Of a stretch of DNA of 64,000 nucleotides, positions 23,193-33,575 are shown one piece after another. Position 1 is the first letter of the stretch. Every line of letters begins with the position of its first letter. Origin of the DNA: Tolypeutes matacus (taxonomy: Eukaryota; Chordata; Mammalia; Cingulata; Chlamyphoridae); NCBI GenBank assembly GCA_026826555.1, contig JAKSZT010054304.1:27856457-27920456 (forward strand). The letters run 5' to 3'. The translations under genes were made by a program, and so were the position numbers. The notes beneath the pieces were generated by a model. That model was not told the origin of the DNA, ran no database searches, and was given only the letters and a program-made list of their open reading frames with translations.

Positions 23193-23374
23193 CGGGGAAG
23201 CGGCTGTGGCTCAATCAAGTAGGGCTCCCGTTTACCATATGGGAGGCCCCGGGTTCGGTTCCCAGGGCCTCCTGGTGAAGGCAAGCCCGCCCGCACGGCG
23301 TGGTTAGCTGACCCAGAGAGCACAAGCAGCAAGGGGGGGATAAATGAATAAATAAATAAAATCTTTAAAAAAAA
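23193..23374 (+). mobile_element. Short tRNA-derived SINE (DAS-like), 182 bp
   Basis: Flanked by a perfect 12-bp duplication AATTTACTTATC (23181-23192 and 23375-23386). The 5' tRNA-like module is well kept, with A box 'gtggctcaatcaagtaggg' and B box 'gggttcggttccc', followed by 'gggcctcctggtgaaggcaa'. Most of the middle and the second tRNA-like unit seen at 9340-9412 are absent; it runs quickly to an (AATA)n plus poly-A tail. Good preservation suggests a younger insertion than the 9113-9532 copy. Confidence 0.92.
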
Positions 23375-23386
23375 AATTTACTTATC

Positions 23387-24010
23387 TGCTCTTCTGCCAT
23401 TTAAAATCTGTTGTTGTAGGCCTCTAATGTATTTTTAATCTAATGCATTGTGCCTTTCATTCCCATAAGATCTGTTACTTTTCTTTGCAATCTTAAAATA
23501 ATTCTTTATATTCACGCAGTATCATCTTAATATTCTTTATCTCTTTAGACATAATTTCCTTCCACTTCTTGAATTGATTTGGAAGATCTATGTGAACATA
23601 ATTGATTAGTTATTTTAAATCCTGTGCCTCATCAAGATTTTTAATTTGTTCTTTGGCTGAACCATATCTTCCTGTTTATTAGTATGATCTGTAATTTTTT
23701 GCTAGTGTCTGGACATCTGATTATGTTGGTGAATTTACTCTGATGTTCAATTTCTTTCTCTTGCTTAGGATTTTACTATTTTGTGATTTTATTTCATGGC
23801 TCTTCTTTGATTTTTGGCTCAACTTATTCTAAAATCTTTAAAATTGCCCTGTTTAAGTTATCAAAACAGGGCCAGAGTCCCATTAATGTGGCACAGAGCA
23901 GATCCAAGGGAGCGTCATTATAGGACAGGAAAGATATCAAAAAGGCTTTTTTTTCCCCTTCACTTTCCAGCTTGCCAGTAGGTGGTGCTCTTTGGTGTTG
24001 ATGTCTTTAG
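23387..24010 (-). mobile_element. L1-A ORF1 5' part and 5' region
   Basis: Continuation of L1-A after the SINE. It holds antisense coiled-coil coding and then 5' flanking sequence resembling mammalian L1 5' ends ('gtctggacatctgattatg', 'taagttatcaaaacaggg'). The same kind of sequence occurs at 34940-35780 in the HAL1-like element. The exact 5' end of the element is not sharp; 24010 is an estimate. Confidence 0.6.
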
Positions 24011-24955
24011 AGTTGGCATAAATTATACTCTCCATATACAGATAGACTTGACTATTGAAAATTATTTTCTAACAAATATTTATTTGTATTTTTTATGATT
24101 CTAGAGAGGTTGGCACTAGAATTTATCAGACTTCAGTGAAATATTTAACATTTGTGAACTGATTTTATTTCTAAATATTATAAAAATGCTTACCACATAG
24201 GAAATTGTTTGGAAGACAATTCATAGTATTCATTATCTTGGAAAATTTGCCAACTAGAAATAATACTGTCTATATCTACTGGGATATATTTACTGTATTA
24301 ATCATGATAGGTGTTTGTGATGAGTATTTGTATTAGTTTTAGCTTACAGAGTAAGATCCAAATCACCATTGTCAGAAGATAAAATTTTCATATTTTTCTC
24401 TAAGTATCTATGTATCCATCAATCCTTTCTATTGTCTATTTTAGCTTACAAATTATTTATAGCAATTATATCTTGAAAAGAGTGTGTCATTTTTCTCTAC
24501 TATTTTAAAACATTTCTTCAAACATCAATAATTTACTTTAAAGTACATCCCTTTTACAAATATTTACAAGGATCTCAGGTCTATCTACAACCTTATTTCA
24601 GCTTATGTCATTAAAAAATTCTTCACTTTCAGTTAACTGGTGGCTTAATTCAAGGAGAGCAATATGTAAAAATCTGGGCTTAAAAAATAAATAAATTAGG
24701 AAACAATCACTTTATTATTATTTTTTTAAATCACATTTTACATTACCTAGCATTTCTAGTGCTACTTAAACAGCTGACAAAATGAACAAAGTTTCTGTAA
24801 TATAACTATTAAGTAATTAATATTTTATAAAATTTTACTTGAACCAGTCCTCACCCATGTTCAGCTCATTATTACCTCAGCAGGCAGAGTGTTCCCATTT
24901 AATCAGAAATCACATCATCTCACAGTCTGCTCAAGGTCCCAAAAGATCTGTTTCC
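24011..24955. other. No gene or recognised repeat
   Basis: AT-rich sequence without a recognisable gene or repeat. Confidence 0.55.
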
Positions 24956-25415
24956 CCTGTTCTCCTTAACTGTTGTGTTCTTATCTCCTATGACTTTCTC
25001 CAAGCATAATTGCCTTCTTGCTGCTCCTTGAATATATCAGACTGCTATAGCCTCAGCTTTAATAAGCATTGTTCTCTCTGACTAGAATTGTCTAGAGATA
25101 CCTGTGTGTCTCACTCTATACTTCACTCAAGTTGCCTTCTCAGTGAGGTTACTCTGACCACCCCATCTAATATATCATTGATTGTCTCCACATTGACACA
25201 CTGATATTTCCTATTCTTTTTCCTTGATTTGTTTTTCTCCTTGAAACTTATCACTATTTAGCATAATGTAAATTTTTATCTTGCTTATAGATTGTGTACA
25301 TCTCTAGACTGTAAGCTATAGGAGAGAAAGAATTCTTATCTGTTTCTTTCAATGCTATATTCTCAATACCTGAAAATGTGTCTGACAAACAGTAGGTATT
25401 CAATTTACTTTTAAA
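24956..25415 (+). repeat. LINE L2 3' end
   Basis: Matches the order of L2 3' sequence: 'caagttgccttctcagtgagg', 'actctgaccaccccatcta', 'cttatcactatttag', 'ctgtaagctataggagag', and 'caaacagtaggtattcaat' as the terminal region. Divergence is large, as expected for an ancient mammalian repeat. The minus-strand open frame over it is fortuitous. Confidence 0.7.
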
Positions 25416-26539
25416 AATAATTAATGAATAATTTATGTAGATGGCAAGAACTAAAACATTAAGACTGTGCTGATTATTACTCTCTTGAAGGAAGTGTCCT
25501 TTCTCTGCTCTTCTCTCCTCTCCTCTGGGCCCAGGGAGGCTTACCTCTTTCACTGCTTCACCTTATCTGCTGGCTTTCAACTGGTTTCAACCAATGGGAA
25601 ACCCTGACAGGAAACTGACACACATAAGGAAGGAGCTCTTTGGGTACTTACTTTTCTCACCACAGGGACTCTGGGAAGGTGCTGTAGTTGCAATTTCCTA
25701 AAGTTAAAACTTTAATCGTTTGGCTTCGGTTCTTTTAGGCTCTAGAACCTTGTTCTTTTTGCGCTTTCAAACCTGGTATTTCTACCAGTAATAGCTTCCT
25801 GCAGTTGTTAAAAATGAATTCTTTCACAATCCTTTTGGATCTTTTAAAACTACTCCTACCTATCATAATGAGTCTTTTTGTTAAATTCTCTTTAAGATTG
25901 TTTAAATTTCTGTGAAACTCTTTTCTGATCTCCATGTGTTTCCAGGCTGAACACTCTCTGATAGCAATGCATTGGCATATTGAAAGCATACAAGAATATC
26001 ATGAGAAAGTCAATGTAACATTGAATTCAGGAACAACATCAAAACAGATATTAATGGCTTACTAAGCAAGTTTATAAAATACTTAAATATTCTGGGATAG
26101 TAGTTAACTCATTTATTAAATGAGTTTATTGGTTTAATACTCTTCATTTCATTCACGTCTACCAGATGTTAAGTTATATGAAGAAAAATATTATAGCAAC
26201 AATGTATTAATGCCCACTGTCTTAACTTCACTACATGATAAAGGGACCTGTTAATGTCTAGTGTAATGGGAAAGATTTGGACAACTGTCCCCAATCCTTC
26301 AGTCTTGTTTTATGTTGGCATCATACTGCACTGTCCTTGCCAGGCTTTGTGGTAGCAGGAATGTGCTTCACTACAGTGGACTTTGGGACTAGAATGTTAC
26401 AGGTTTGGGCCAGAGAAACACTACTGGGGGCATGATGAAAGCAGAGTCATTAAATGTGCCTGTGTGACAGATTGAGATTATTTATGAATCATAAAGAGAG
26501 AAAAATTATGTTTGTAAACTACTCTAGTCCTCTGAGTAT
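25416..26539. other. No gene seen
   Basis: A GC-richer patch around 25500-25680 may be another ancient repeat, but I cannot name it. The open frame 25989-25735 on the minus strand shows no domain. Confidence 0.5.
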
Positions 26540-27066
26540 CATACGCTTTGATTGCATTAAATTCAGTGAGGGACCTCTGATTAAATTTACTTTTTAAGAT
26601 CAATTTAAGGCTTCTGATTGGCCTATGTCAGCAAGACATAACTCAGATTGAATCCCTGCCCCTTGGTCGGCTGATATGAATGGACACTCACTCAAGAAGA
26701 CACATAAGAAGAGAGAGAGCTCTGTCATTTTTGACGCTGGGGCCCTGGGAAGAGAGAAGCCATTTGCCTGATAGTTTACAGCTGACTTTGGGAAGAGAGC
26801 CAAGACTGACAGGAAGTCCTGAGAGACAAGCCCTATGCCAGACTACAGCTGAAAAAGAAAAAACCCAGAGGGGAAGTTGAACCCTCACAGAGTTCAGCAA
26901 TCATATTGCTTCAACACGTGGTAACTGACTTGGGTGAGAAAGAAACCTTGAGGTGGATTATTTAAGGCCTTGTAACTGTAAGCTTTTACTCCAAATAAAT
27001 ACCTTTTATAAAAGCCAACAGGTTTCTGGTACTTTGCATTGGTACCCCTTTGGCTGACTAATATAG
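26540..27066 (+). repeat. Lineage-type ERV LTR (family X)
   Basis: Shares phrases in order with 8003-8415: 'actcagattgaatccctg', 'gagacaagccctatgcc', 'atcatattgcttcaac'. It continues through 'ccttgtaactgtaagcttt', an AATAAA in 'ccaaataaataccttttat', and the end 'tggctgactaatatag'. The 5' boundary is uncertain and the first part seems diverged or lost. No internal retroviral genes flank it. Probably xenarthran-specific, by recall. Confidence 0.65.
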
Positions 27067-27955
27067 CCTGGGAAAATTGACTTGCCCTGTTATGTTCCTG
27101 TGGCCTGCCATGAGAATAACATGCCTCAGATAGCTACTGATCCAAGTGGAATATGGAGATACAAGGAGCAGATATGAATCTAAACAGGAATCTGGAACTA
27201 AAAGCAGTCAACCTGTAGTCTGAGATAGACCTATCTCATCTAACCTGCAGCTCTGTGGGCAAGAAAAATATGTGCTTTGTTGTTTTAAGTGATTGAAATT
27301 TTAAGATTTTTATGCAACAAAAACTTACTAATGCATTATTTTTCCTCTTTTCTAAATGTTACTAGTTTGAAAATGAATAGGTTAAAATGAGATTTAAGGA
27401 AAAAGTTCCATGTTTAAACGAATTTGACAAAATGGTAATAAAAGCAAATGGAGAAAAATAGAAGACAAATGTGAAACACCTGCTGGACCCCAGCAATGTG
27501 AAACTATTATCATAGAAGATGAAAAAATATTAGGAGACCCCTAGAATTTTGCCATGGCTTCTTTGCTTGAAAGCACTTTCCAGATTACTTTGAAAGAAGT
27601 AAGAAGATCATGGCATTCTGAATTGAAGAGACAGAGATATGAATTTGGGAAGGCAGAGGTTGCTGGGATGTATAGTCTGAGGAAGGTATGCAGAGACAGA
27701 ACTTCAGAATTATCCATGGATGCTTGCTTAGAACTTTAGCTGAATATAATCTGCCTATGCATAAAATGAAACCCCATGAATCTATTCAAAGAATAACTGT
27801 AGGGGAAATAACAATTACCAGGAATCTGTACACCAAATAATCTTTTAGCTGAGATGGGAATTGTTTGAGTTTCCCTAGGTCAAAAGCAAGAGATCACAGT
27901 GAATACTTGGAAAATCAACAGTGTCTCAGAGCGGGCTTAACGACTAAATTATCCC
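27067..27955. other. No gene or recognised repeat
   Basis: No recognised feature. A 61-codon frame at 27554-27739 has no support. Confidence 0.5.
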
Positions 27956-28509
27956 CAAAATAATAGTAAACTAGACACATTATAACAAAGATTTTTACAA
28001 AGTTATGAAGGAATCAACGATTTGCAAGTAACCTAAATGCCTGCTAAAACAAATATTAACATTAACACTTTTAGCAGGCAGTTAGGAAAAGAATACAATA
28101 GAATCCAAATAATCAACAACACAATGTTCACAATATCAAACATGCAATAAGAAATTGTTATACATGTGAAAATGCAGCAAATGAAGACCAGAAACCAGAA
28201 GGAAATGACTCCATAGGAACAGGTATAAAATTGAGAAAAATGATGGAATTAGAAGACAAAGGCCTTAAAATAGCTATTATAAATATAAATATGCTCAAAG
28301 ATGTAAAGATAACTTGACACATAATGAGAAGGGAAAAAAAAGATATGGAAAAGTACTACATAGAACTTACAGAAATGAAAAGTATACTTTTTGAAATATT
28401 GAATGGGATTAACAGCAGAATAGATGACAGAGAAGAAATAAATATTGGATTTGAAGGCAAAGCAATAGAAACTATCCAAAATGAAGCACATAGAGAAAGA
28501 GGTTTTTGA
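27956..28509 (+). pseudogene. L1 5' region/ORF1 fragment
   Basis: Plus-strand L1M-type sequence. The frame 28324-28509 reads like the ORF1 coiled-coil region (ELTEMKSILFEILNGINSR, then AIETIQNEAHRERGF), and the upstream text ('atggaattagaagacaaagg') fits the same element. It stops abruptly at 28509, where minus-strand L1 begins. Confidence 0.6.
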
Positions 28510-28790
28510 CTTGAGATATTCTTCTTTATTCATATAGGCATTTGTCAGCCTATATTAAATTCCATTCTAAGCACTGTTTTTGTGGCATCCCATAATGTTG
28601 TCCATACATGAATTTCGGTTTTCTTTCATCTCAAAGTATACTTCTAATTTCCCTTGTAAATTTTTTCTTTGAACCACTGATGATTTAGGAGTAGGTATTT
28701 AATATGCATATATTAGTGAATTTTACAAATATCTTTTTGTTACAGAGAACATATTTTGTATGATTTCATTCCTTTTAAATTTATATAAAA
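28510..28790 (-). pseudogene. L1 ORF2 linker fragment, inverted relative to neighbours
   Basis: Plus-strand text 'cattctaagcactgtttttg', 'tttctttgaaccactgatg' and 'tatattagtgaattttac' is the antisense of the ORF2 linker, as also seen at 16540-16680 and 21600-21770. The pieces on both sides are in the opposite orientation. Confidence 0.65.
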
Positions 28791-29900
28791 TAACTGGATA
28801 TCTATTTGGAAACAAAAATTAATCTTGCCATTTATCTCACACATTTATACAAATCAATTTGAAATGGATCATAGAATTGATTACATAAGCTAAACCTTTA
28901 AACATCTAAAGGAAAAACAGGGAAAAAAAGCCTTTGAAATGTGGCATAGGCAAAGATTTCTTGAATCAGCCAGAAAAAAGCAAAAACCATGAAAGATATA
29001 AAATGATAAATTAGATTCATCAAAGTTAAACTTTTCTACCAAACTCACCATTAAGAAAACGACAGTGCTACAAGGTAGGAGATATTAGGTGCAATGCATA
29101 TATCTGACAAAGGATTGGTATCCAGAAGTTATAAAGTACTACAATTCAAAAGCTGTAAGACAGCCCGATAAAAATGGGCAAAAGATTAGTGTAGACACTT
29201 CACAAAAATGATAGCAATGATGCATAGCACAAGGGAAGATATTCAGCATCATTAATGAGTTTAGGGATAAGTGGTTTAACTATAGAATGGTGACTAAATT
29301 TTCTGACAATACTATGTGTTGACAAGAATATAGGGCAATAGGAATTTCTATCCCTTGCTAATAGGTATGTAAAGGGTATAGTACTACCACTTTAGTAATT
29401 TCTTATAATGTTAAACATACACTTACAACTCAGCAGTTTGGTTCCTAGAAATAAACACATATGCCCACATAAAGACTTGTACAAGAATGTCCATATCAAA
29501 TTTATTGATAATAGTACAAAACTGTAAACAGTAAAAATGTTGATCATCAGGTGAGTTGATTAGCAAATTGTTGTATGTCCATACAATGTAATACAACTCA
29601 GCTATAGAAAGGGACAAAAAACAAAAAAACAATTGCATGGAAAAATCTCAAACATATTATTCTGATTAAAACCAGTCAGACACAAAGAGTACATATTGCA
29701 TAATAACATTATTATGGAATTGTAGAAGGCCAAGATAATCCATATGTCAGTGGTTGCCTAGGGCCAGAAGGGTATGTATTGATTGCAAAGCAGTATTTAT
29801 TATCCTATGAACAGCATTGTCAAAACTCATTGCTGAAGATGAGTGCCTTTCATTGTATGTAAATCATGCTTGAATTGGTTAAGTAAAGCATACCTTAAAA
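28791..29900 (+). pseudogene. L1 ORF2 C terminus and 3' UTR
   Basis: Plus-strand ORF2 3' part: 'aatggatcatagaattgat', 'ggcaaagatttcttgaatc', 'tgacaaaggattggtatcc', 'aatgggcaaaagattag', then 'atgtccatacaatgtaatac' and 'cagtggttgcctagggcc' of the 3' UTR. Frames are fully decayed. Confidence 0.75.
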
Positions 29901-30484
29901 GAGTTAATTAAAAAAAATAATAATTTGAAAAAATTAGAAATGAGCAGAGACAGGTAGTTTTGAATTTAGAATCAGTTTTAGATTTCAGCAAACTAAAATT
30001 TGTATGAGAATAGTCCTTATAAGGAATGACATGACCAATCATATTGGGAGCTAATAGAAAATATTTTGGAAAATTTCTGAAAAATCATAAAAACTGAGCA
30101 GTTCAGTTCTGTCAATAACTTCAAATCTATTGATTTTCTTTTATTTATTCAAAGGTAGATAAACAAGCTATTGAAAAGCTATTAAAGCTGTTGAACACAA
30201 TATTAAATATGGGTCTTACATAATCACAATCTTAAAATCTCACAAACTGATTCTAAAATAATAAAACAAGTCTTTTATTAACACTTTTATTCTTTCTAGA
30301 TACAGCATACGATTGAAATAAATCCTTGTTGGATTTCTATTAGGTTGGCTAGGAAAATAATAACATTTCCATAAGTTAGTATTGTGATTCTAAAATGTTG
30401 TAAACATGTTTGGTAGGAAATTAAATAATTTATATTAGAGTTAAAAATGCTAACACACCACTTCTATGAATTTATTTTTCACAT
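29901..30484. other. No gene or recognised repeat
   Basis: AT-rich, nothing recognised. Confidence 0.5.
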
Positions 30485-30780
30485 GTGCTAGCATATAAGC
30501 GTAAAGCTATATATACAAGGGTAGTCAACACAGAATTGTTTGCAACAGTAAGAGTAAGTAAATTAAGTAAACTAATGTACCACAGTAGGATATGGGTAAA
30601 TAAATGTAATCTTACATTGCTGAATAAAATGCAGCCATTAAAAAGAAATGGACAGGTGTATATGAGTAGACATAAGAACATCACTAAGAAATACCAATAA
30701 GGGAATCACACAAATACAGTATAGTATGTATGCTATATACACCTAGAAAAAACAGGGTTTGATCTTATGAAAATGTAAAT
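30485..30780 (+). repeat. L1M 3' end fragment
   Basis: 'gaattgtttgcaacagtaag', 'atgggtaaataaatgtaatc', 'aaaatgcagccattaaaaag' and 'cacaaatacagtatagtatg' follow the order of an ancient L1ME/L1MC 3' end in plus orientation. Confidence 0.6.
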
Positions 30781-32727
30781 TATTTAATTCTAATATGCAT
30801 CTCTGTAGATTTATATTTGCAGTATTATAGGACATAGTTCTTTTACTTAAACATACACACAGTGAAATTAAATGGCATACAGTTGGAAAATGTAATACTG
30901 TATTTTTTATTCTAGGTATTTTAAATAAAATTTGAAACAGAATACAATATTTTTAATGAAGTTAATAATTATGGATTCAAAATTTCCATTTAAAAATAAA
31001 AACAGTGGATAATATGGTATAATCCAAAAATAAGAATGTAATATTCAAGTATTATTTGTAAAAGCATAAAGGGTTGTATCATTTCTGTATTTTGCTTCCT
31101 ATGAAATATTAGAATTAACAAAGAAATATCAAAGTTCATTTGTTAAAATTCACAATAATACAGAAAGCCTATTGGCTATGAAGCCATCACTTTATCAGGT
31201 CAGTCAACACTAGTGGAATTAAGGAAGACTATATTTTATTAACCGTATTTTAAAAAAACACTCAATATGAGATATTGAATTGAGGAGGAAATCTATCTCA
31301 CATTTTTATATTTACTCTAACAAAGCAAAGGAGCTGAGTAAAAATATCTGATGAATTTCACCACATGTTTAAAGTAAAAGACCAGATCCTTACTGGGGAG
31401 AAAACATTAATAGGATGCATCAAATAATTATTTTATTAATTCTTCCAAAAAATATTGAACACCTACTGTGTACAATAAATGTATTTAATTTACACAAAGA
31501 TCTTAGTTTCAAAGAATCTAAGACAATAGATAGAATATCAATTTGAATATAAGACAGGAGCAAAATTTTGAAAGTACCTAAAAGAAGAGATTTCATCTGA
31601 CTAGTAGAATCAGGAAGAGTTTCAAGCGAGAATTAGCACTCACTCTGTACTTTGATAGGTAAGTGTTATTTCTACAGGTAGAGGTATTAGGAAGGGTAAT
31701 ATTCTAAGTACATAAAATGATATGAAAAATTTTAAAAATAATAAATATGTGGTATTTGGAGGAATTTTACAAAGTTCACTCTAACTGAAGAGATGGTCTT
31801 TTGAGAAGGGGTACTTTTAAGAATTAAATAAGATAAGTTGATTTAAGATTGAAATGTGTTTCCAATTCTAAGATTGGATTCACATTTATTTGTATAATCA
31901 GTAGAAATTGATAATTTTTTAACTATGAATGTAGACTGGCCAAAGCTATATATTATGAATATGAATTAATGGATATATTTGGATAAACAAGGAGGAGCAA
32001 ACATGGAGGCTCTGTATATCTTCTTTTATACATGTCCTTCTGTCTTGCTGGTCTACTATCCTTTGCATGTGGCATCTACCTAATGATCTAAGGTGCCTGA
32101 TTGAAGTTCAGACATCATGTCTGCATTTTTGGCACTAGAAGAAAGAATGGAAATCAAAAACATATCTTCTGCCTTTAAAATGTACTCCCAAGAAACTTCC
32201 AAAAATCTTTAACTTTGGCAAGAATTTGCTCACAATACTATATCTGACTATAGAGGCATTAAAAAATGTTGTCTTTATTCCAAATTTCCATGTTTTGAGG
32301 TACAAATCAGTTACAGATAAGAATGGAACTTGGAGAAAACTAAAAATTCCTGCTGTGCTTAAGAAGACTGTCTCTCCAGTCTTTTCTACATGAATAAGTG
32401 ATTGAACATTGAAGGGATGCTTGAATCTGGTAAAATAAGAAACTATTATTTTCCTGCCATCCTCATAACATTCGCTTTAATACCTTGGAGACCATTATAG
32501 AGAATGTATTATCCATCTTCTCCAAGGAAGCTATTTGGTTTGATCCCATCATGTCTCATCTCACTGTTTACCTCATTTACCACTGTTACCCACTTAAGAC
32601 TCTATATGTCCCCTCTGCTGTCTCAATAGTCCAATTGTCTCCACTTTTCCAAACTCTTCCATGTACTCTTCCAAGTTCTTGGAATGTAATTAGCAAAATT
32701 CCCTATATCTTTCGACTCATTTGAAAA
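30781..32727. other. No gene; possible L2 relic at about 31435-31705
   Basis: Mostly unrecognised AT-rich DNA. 31435-31705 starts 'tattgaacacctactgtgta' and resembles antisense L2, weakly. The 79-codon frame 32485-32724 has no domain I recognise. Confidence 0.45.
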
Positions 32728-32890
32728 AACAAAAAACAAAACCTTTTATTTTGAAAATGATTCCAAACTTACAGGACAGTTGCAAAGATAAAACAAACCC
32801 CATACAGAGAACTCCAACATATTATCAGCCCCCAGATATACAGATCCACCAATTTTACCATCTATTTTCTGAACATTTAGGTGAGGTTGT
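32728..32890 (-). repeat. L1M 3' UTR, first piece
   Basis: Antisense L1ME/L1MB 3' sequence ('cttttattttgaaaatgatt', 'aaaccccatacagagaac', 'accaattttaccatctat'). It is split by the LTR at 32891 and resumes at 33329. Confidence 0.6.
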
Positions 32891-33328
32891 TGTTTTGGTT
32901 TCCTAGGCTGCTCAAAGCAAATACCACTCAGCTTAAATAATTGGGAATTTTTTGCTCACGGTTTTGAGGCTGGGAAAATGTCCAAATCAAATCATAATCA
33001 AGTAATGCTTTCTTCCCAAAGGCCAGCTGCCTGCCATCCTTGGCTCCTCTGTCTCGTGCCAAGGCATCTGCTGATCTTTCCCTTCTCTTCTGGATTTCAC
33101 TGATTTCAGCTTCTTGCTTCCATGGCTTTCATTCCTCTCTGTCTGAATTTCACTCTCTTACAAAGGACTCCAGTAATAGGATTAAGACTCAATCAGATTG
33201 AGGTGGGACATACCTTAACTGAAGTAACTTCATAAAAAGATCCTATTTACAATGGGTTTACATACACAGGAAAAGATTAGATTTAAAAATATGTTTTTCT
33301 GGGGTATATACAGCTTCAAACCACCATA
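32891..33328 (-). repeat. MaLR-like solo LTR with 5-bp TSD
   Basis: On the minus strand it starts 'tatggtggtttgaagctg' and runs through 'ctcaatctgattgagtctt', 'cctattactggagtccttt', 'gatttggacattttcccagc' and ends 'gcctaggaaaccaaaaca'. GTTGT precedes it (32886-32890) and follows it (33329-33333), matching the 5-bp duplication of ERVL-type insertions. L1 3' UTR sequence lies on both sides, so it inserted into that L1. Confidence 0.75.
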
Positions 33329-33575
33329 GTTGTATACATCATACTCCTTAAAACTGCCATGTACATTTCCTCACTACAAGGATGTTCAATCAGGTAACAC
33401 CTTAAATGCAGTTATCAAGTTCAAGAAATTGTACATTGATATAAAGCTTACAGTCTCTATTCCAATTTCTTTCCATGTCACAATAATATCCTTTTAGGCT
33501 TTTCTACTTCCTTATTAAGGCAAGTACCTGATCATGTATTGCATTTAATGTTAATTGTCTCTGTAGTTTCTCTTT
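33329..33575 (-). repeat. L1M 3' UTR, second piece
   Basis: Continues the antisense L1 3' sequence: 'actccttaaaactgccatg', 'caataatatccttttaggc', 'tgtattgcatttaatgtta'. It is bounded on the right by the T-rich end of the HAL1-like element. Confidence 0.55.
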
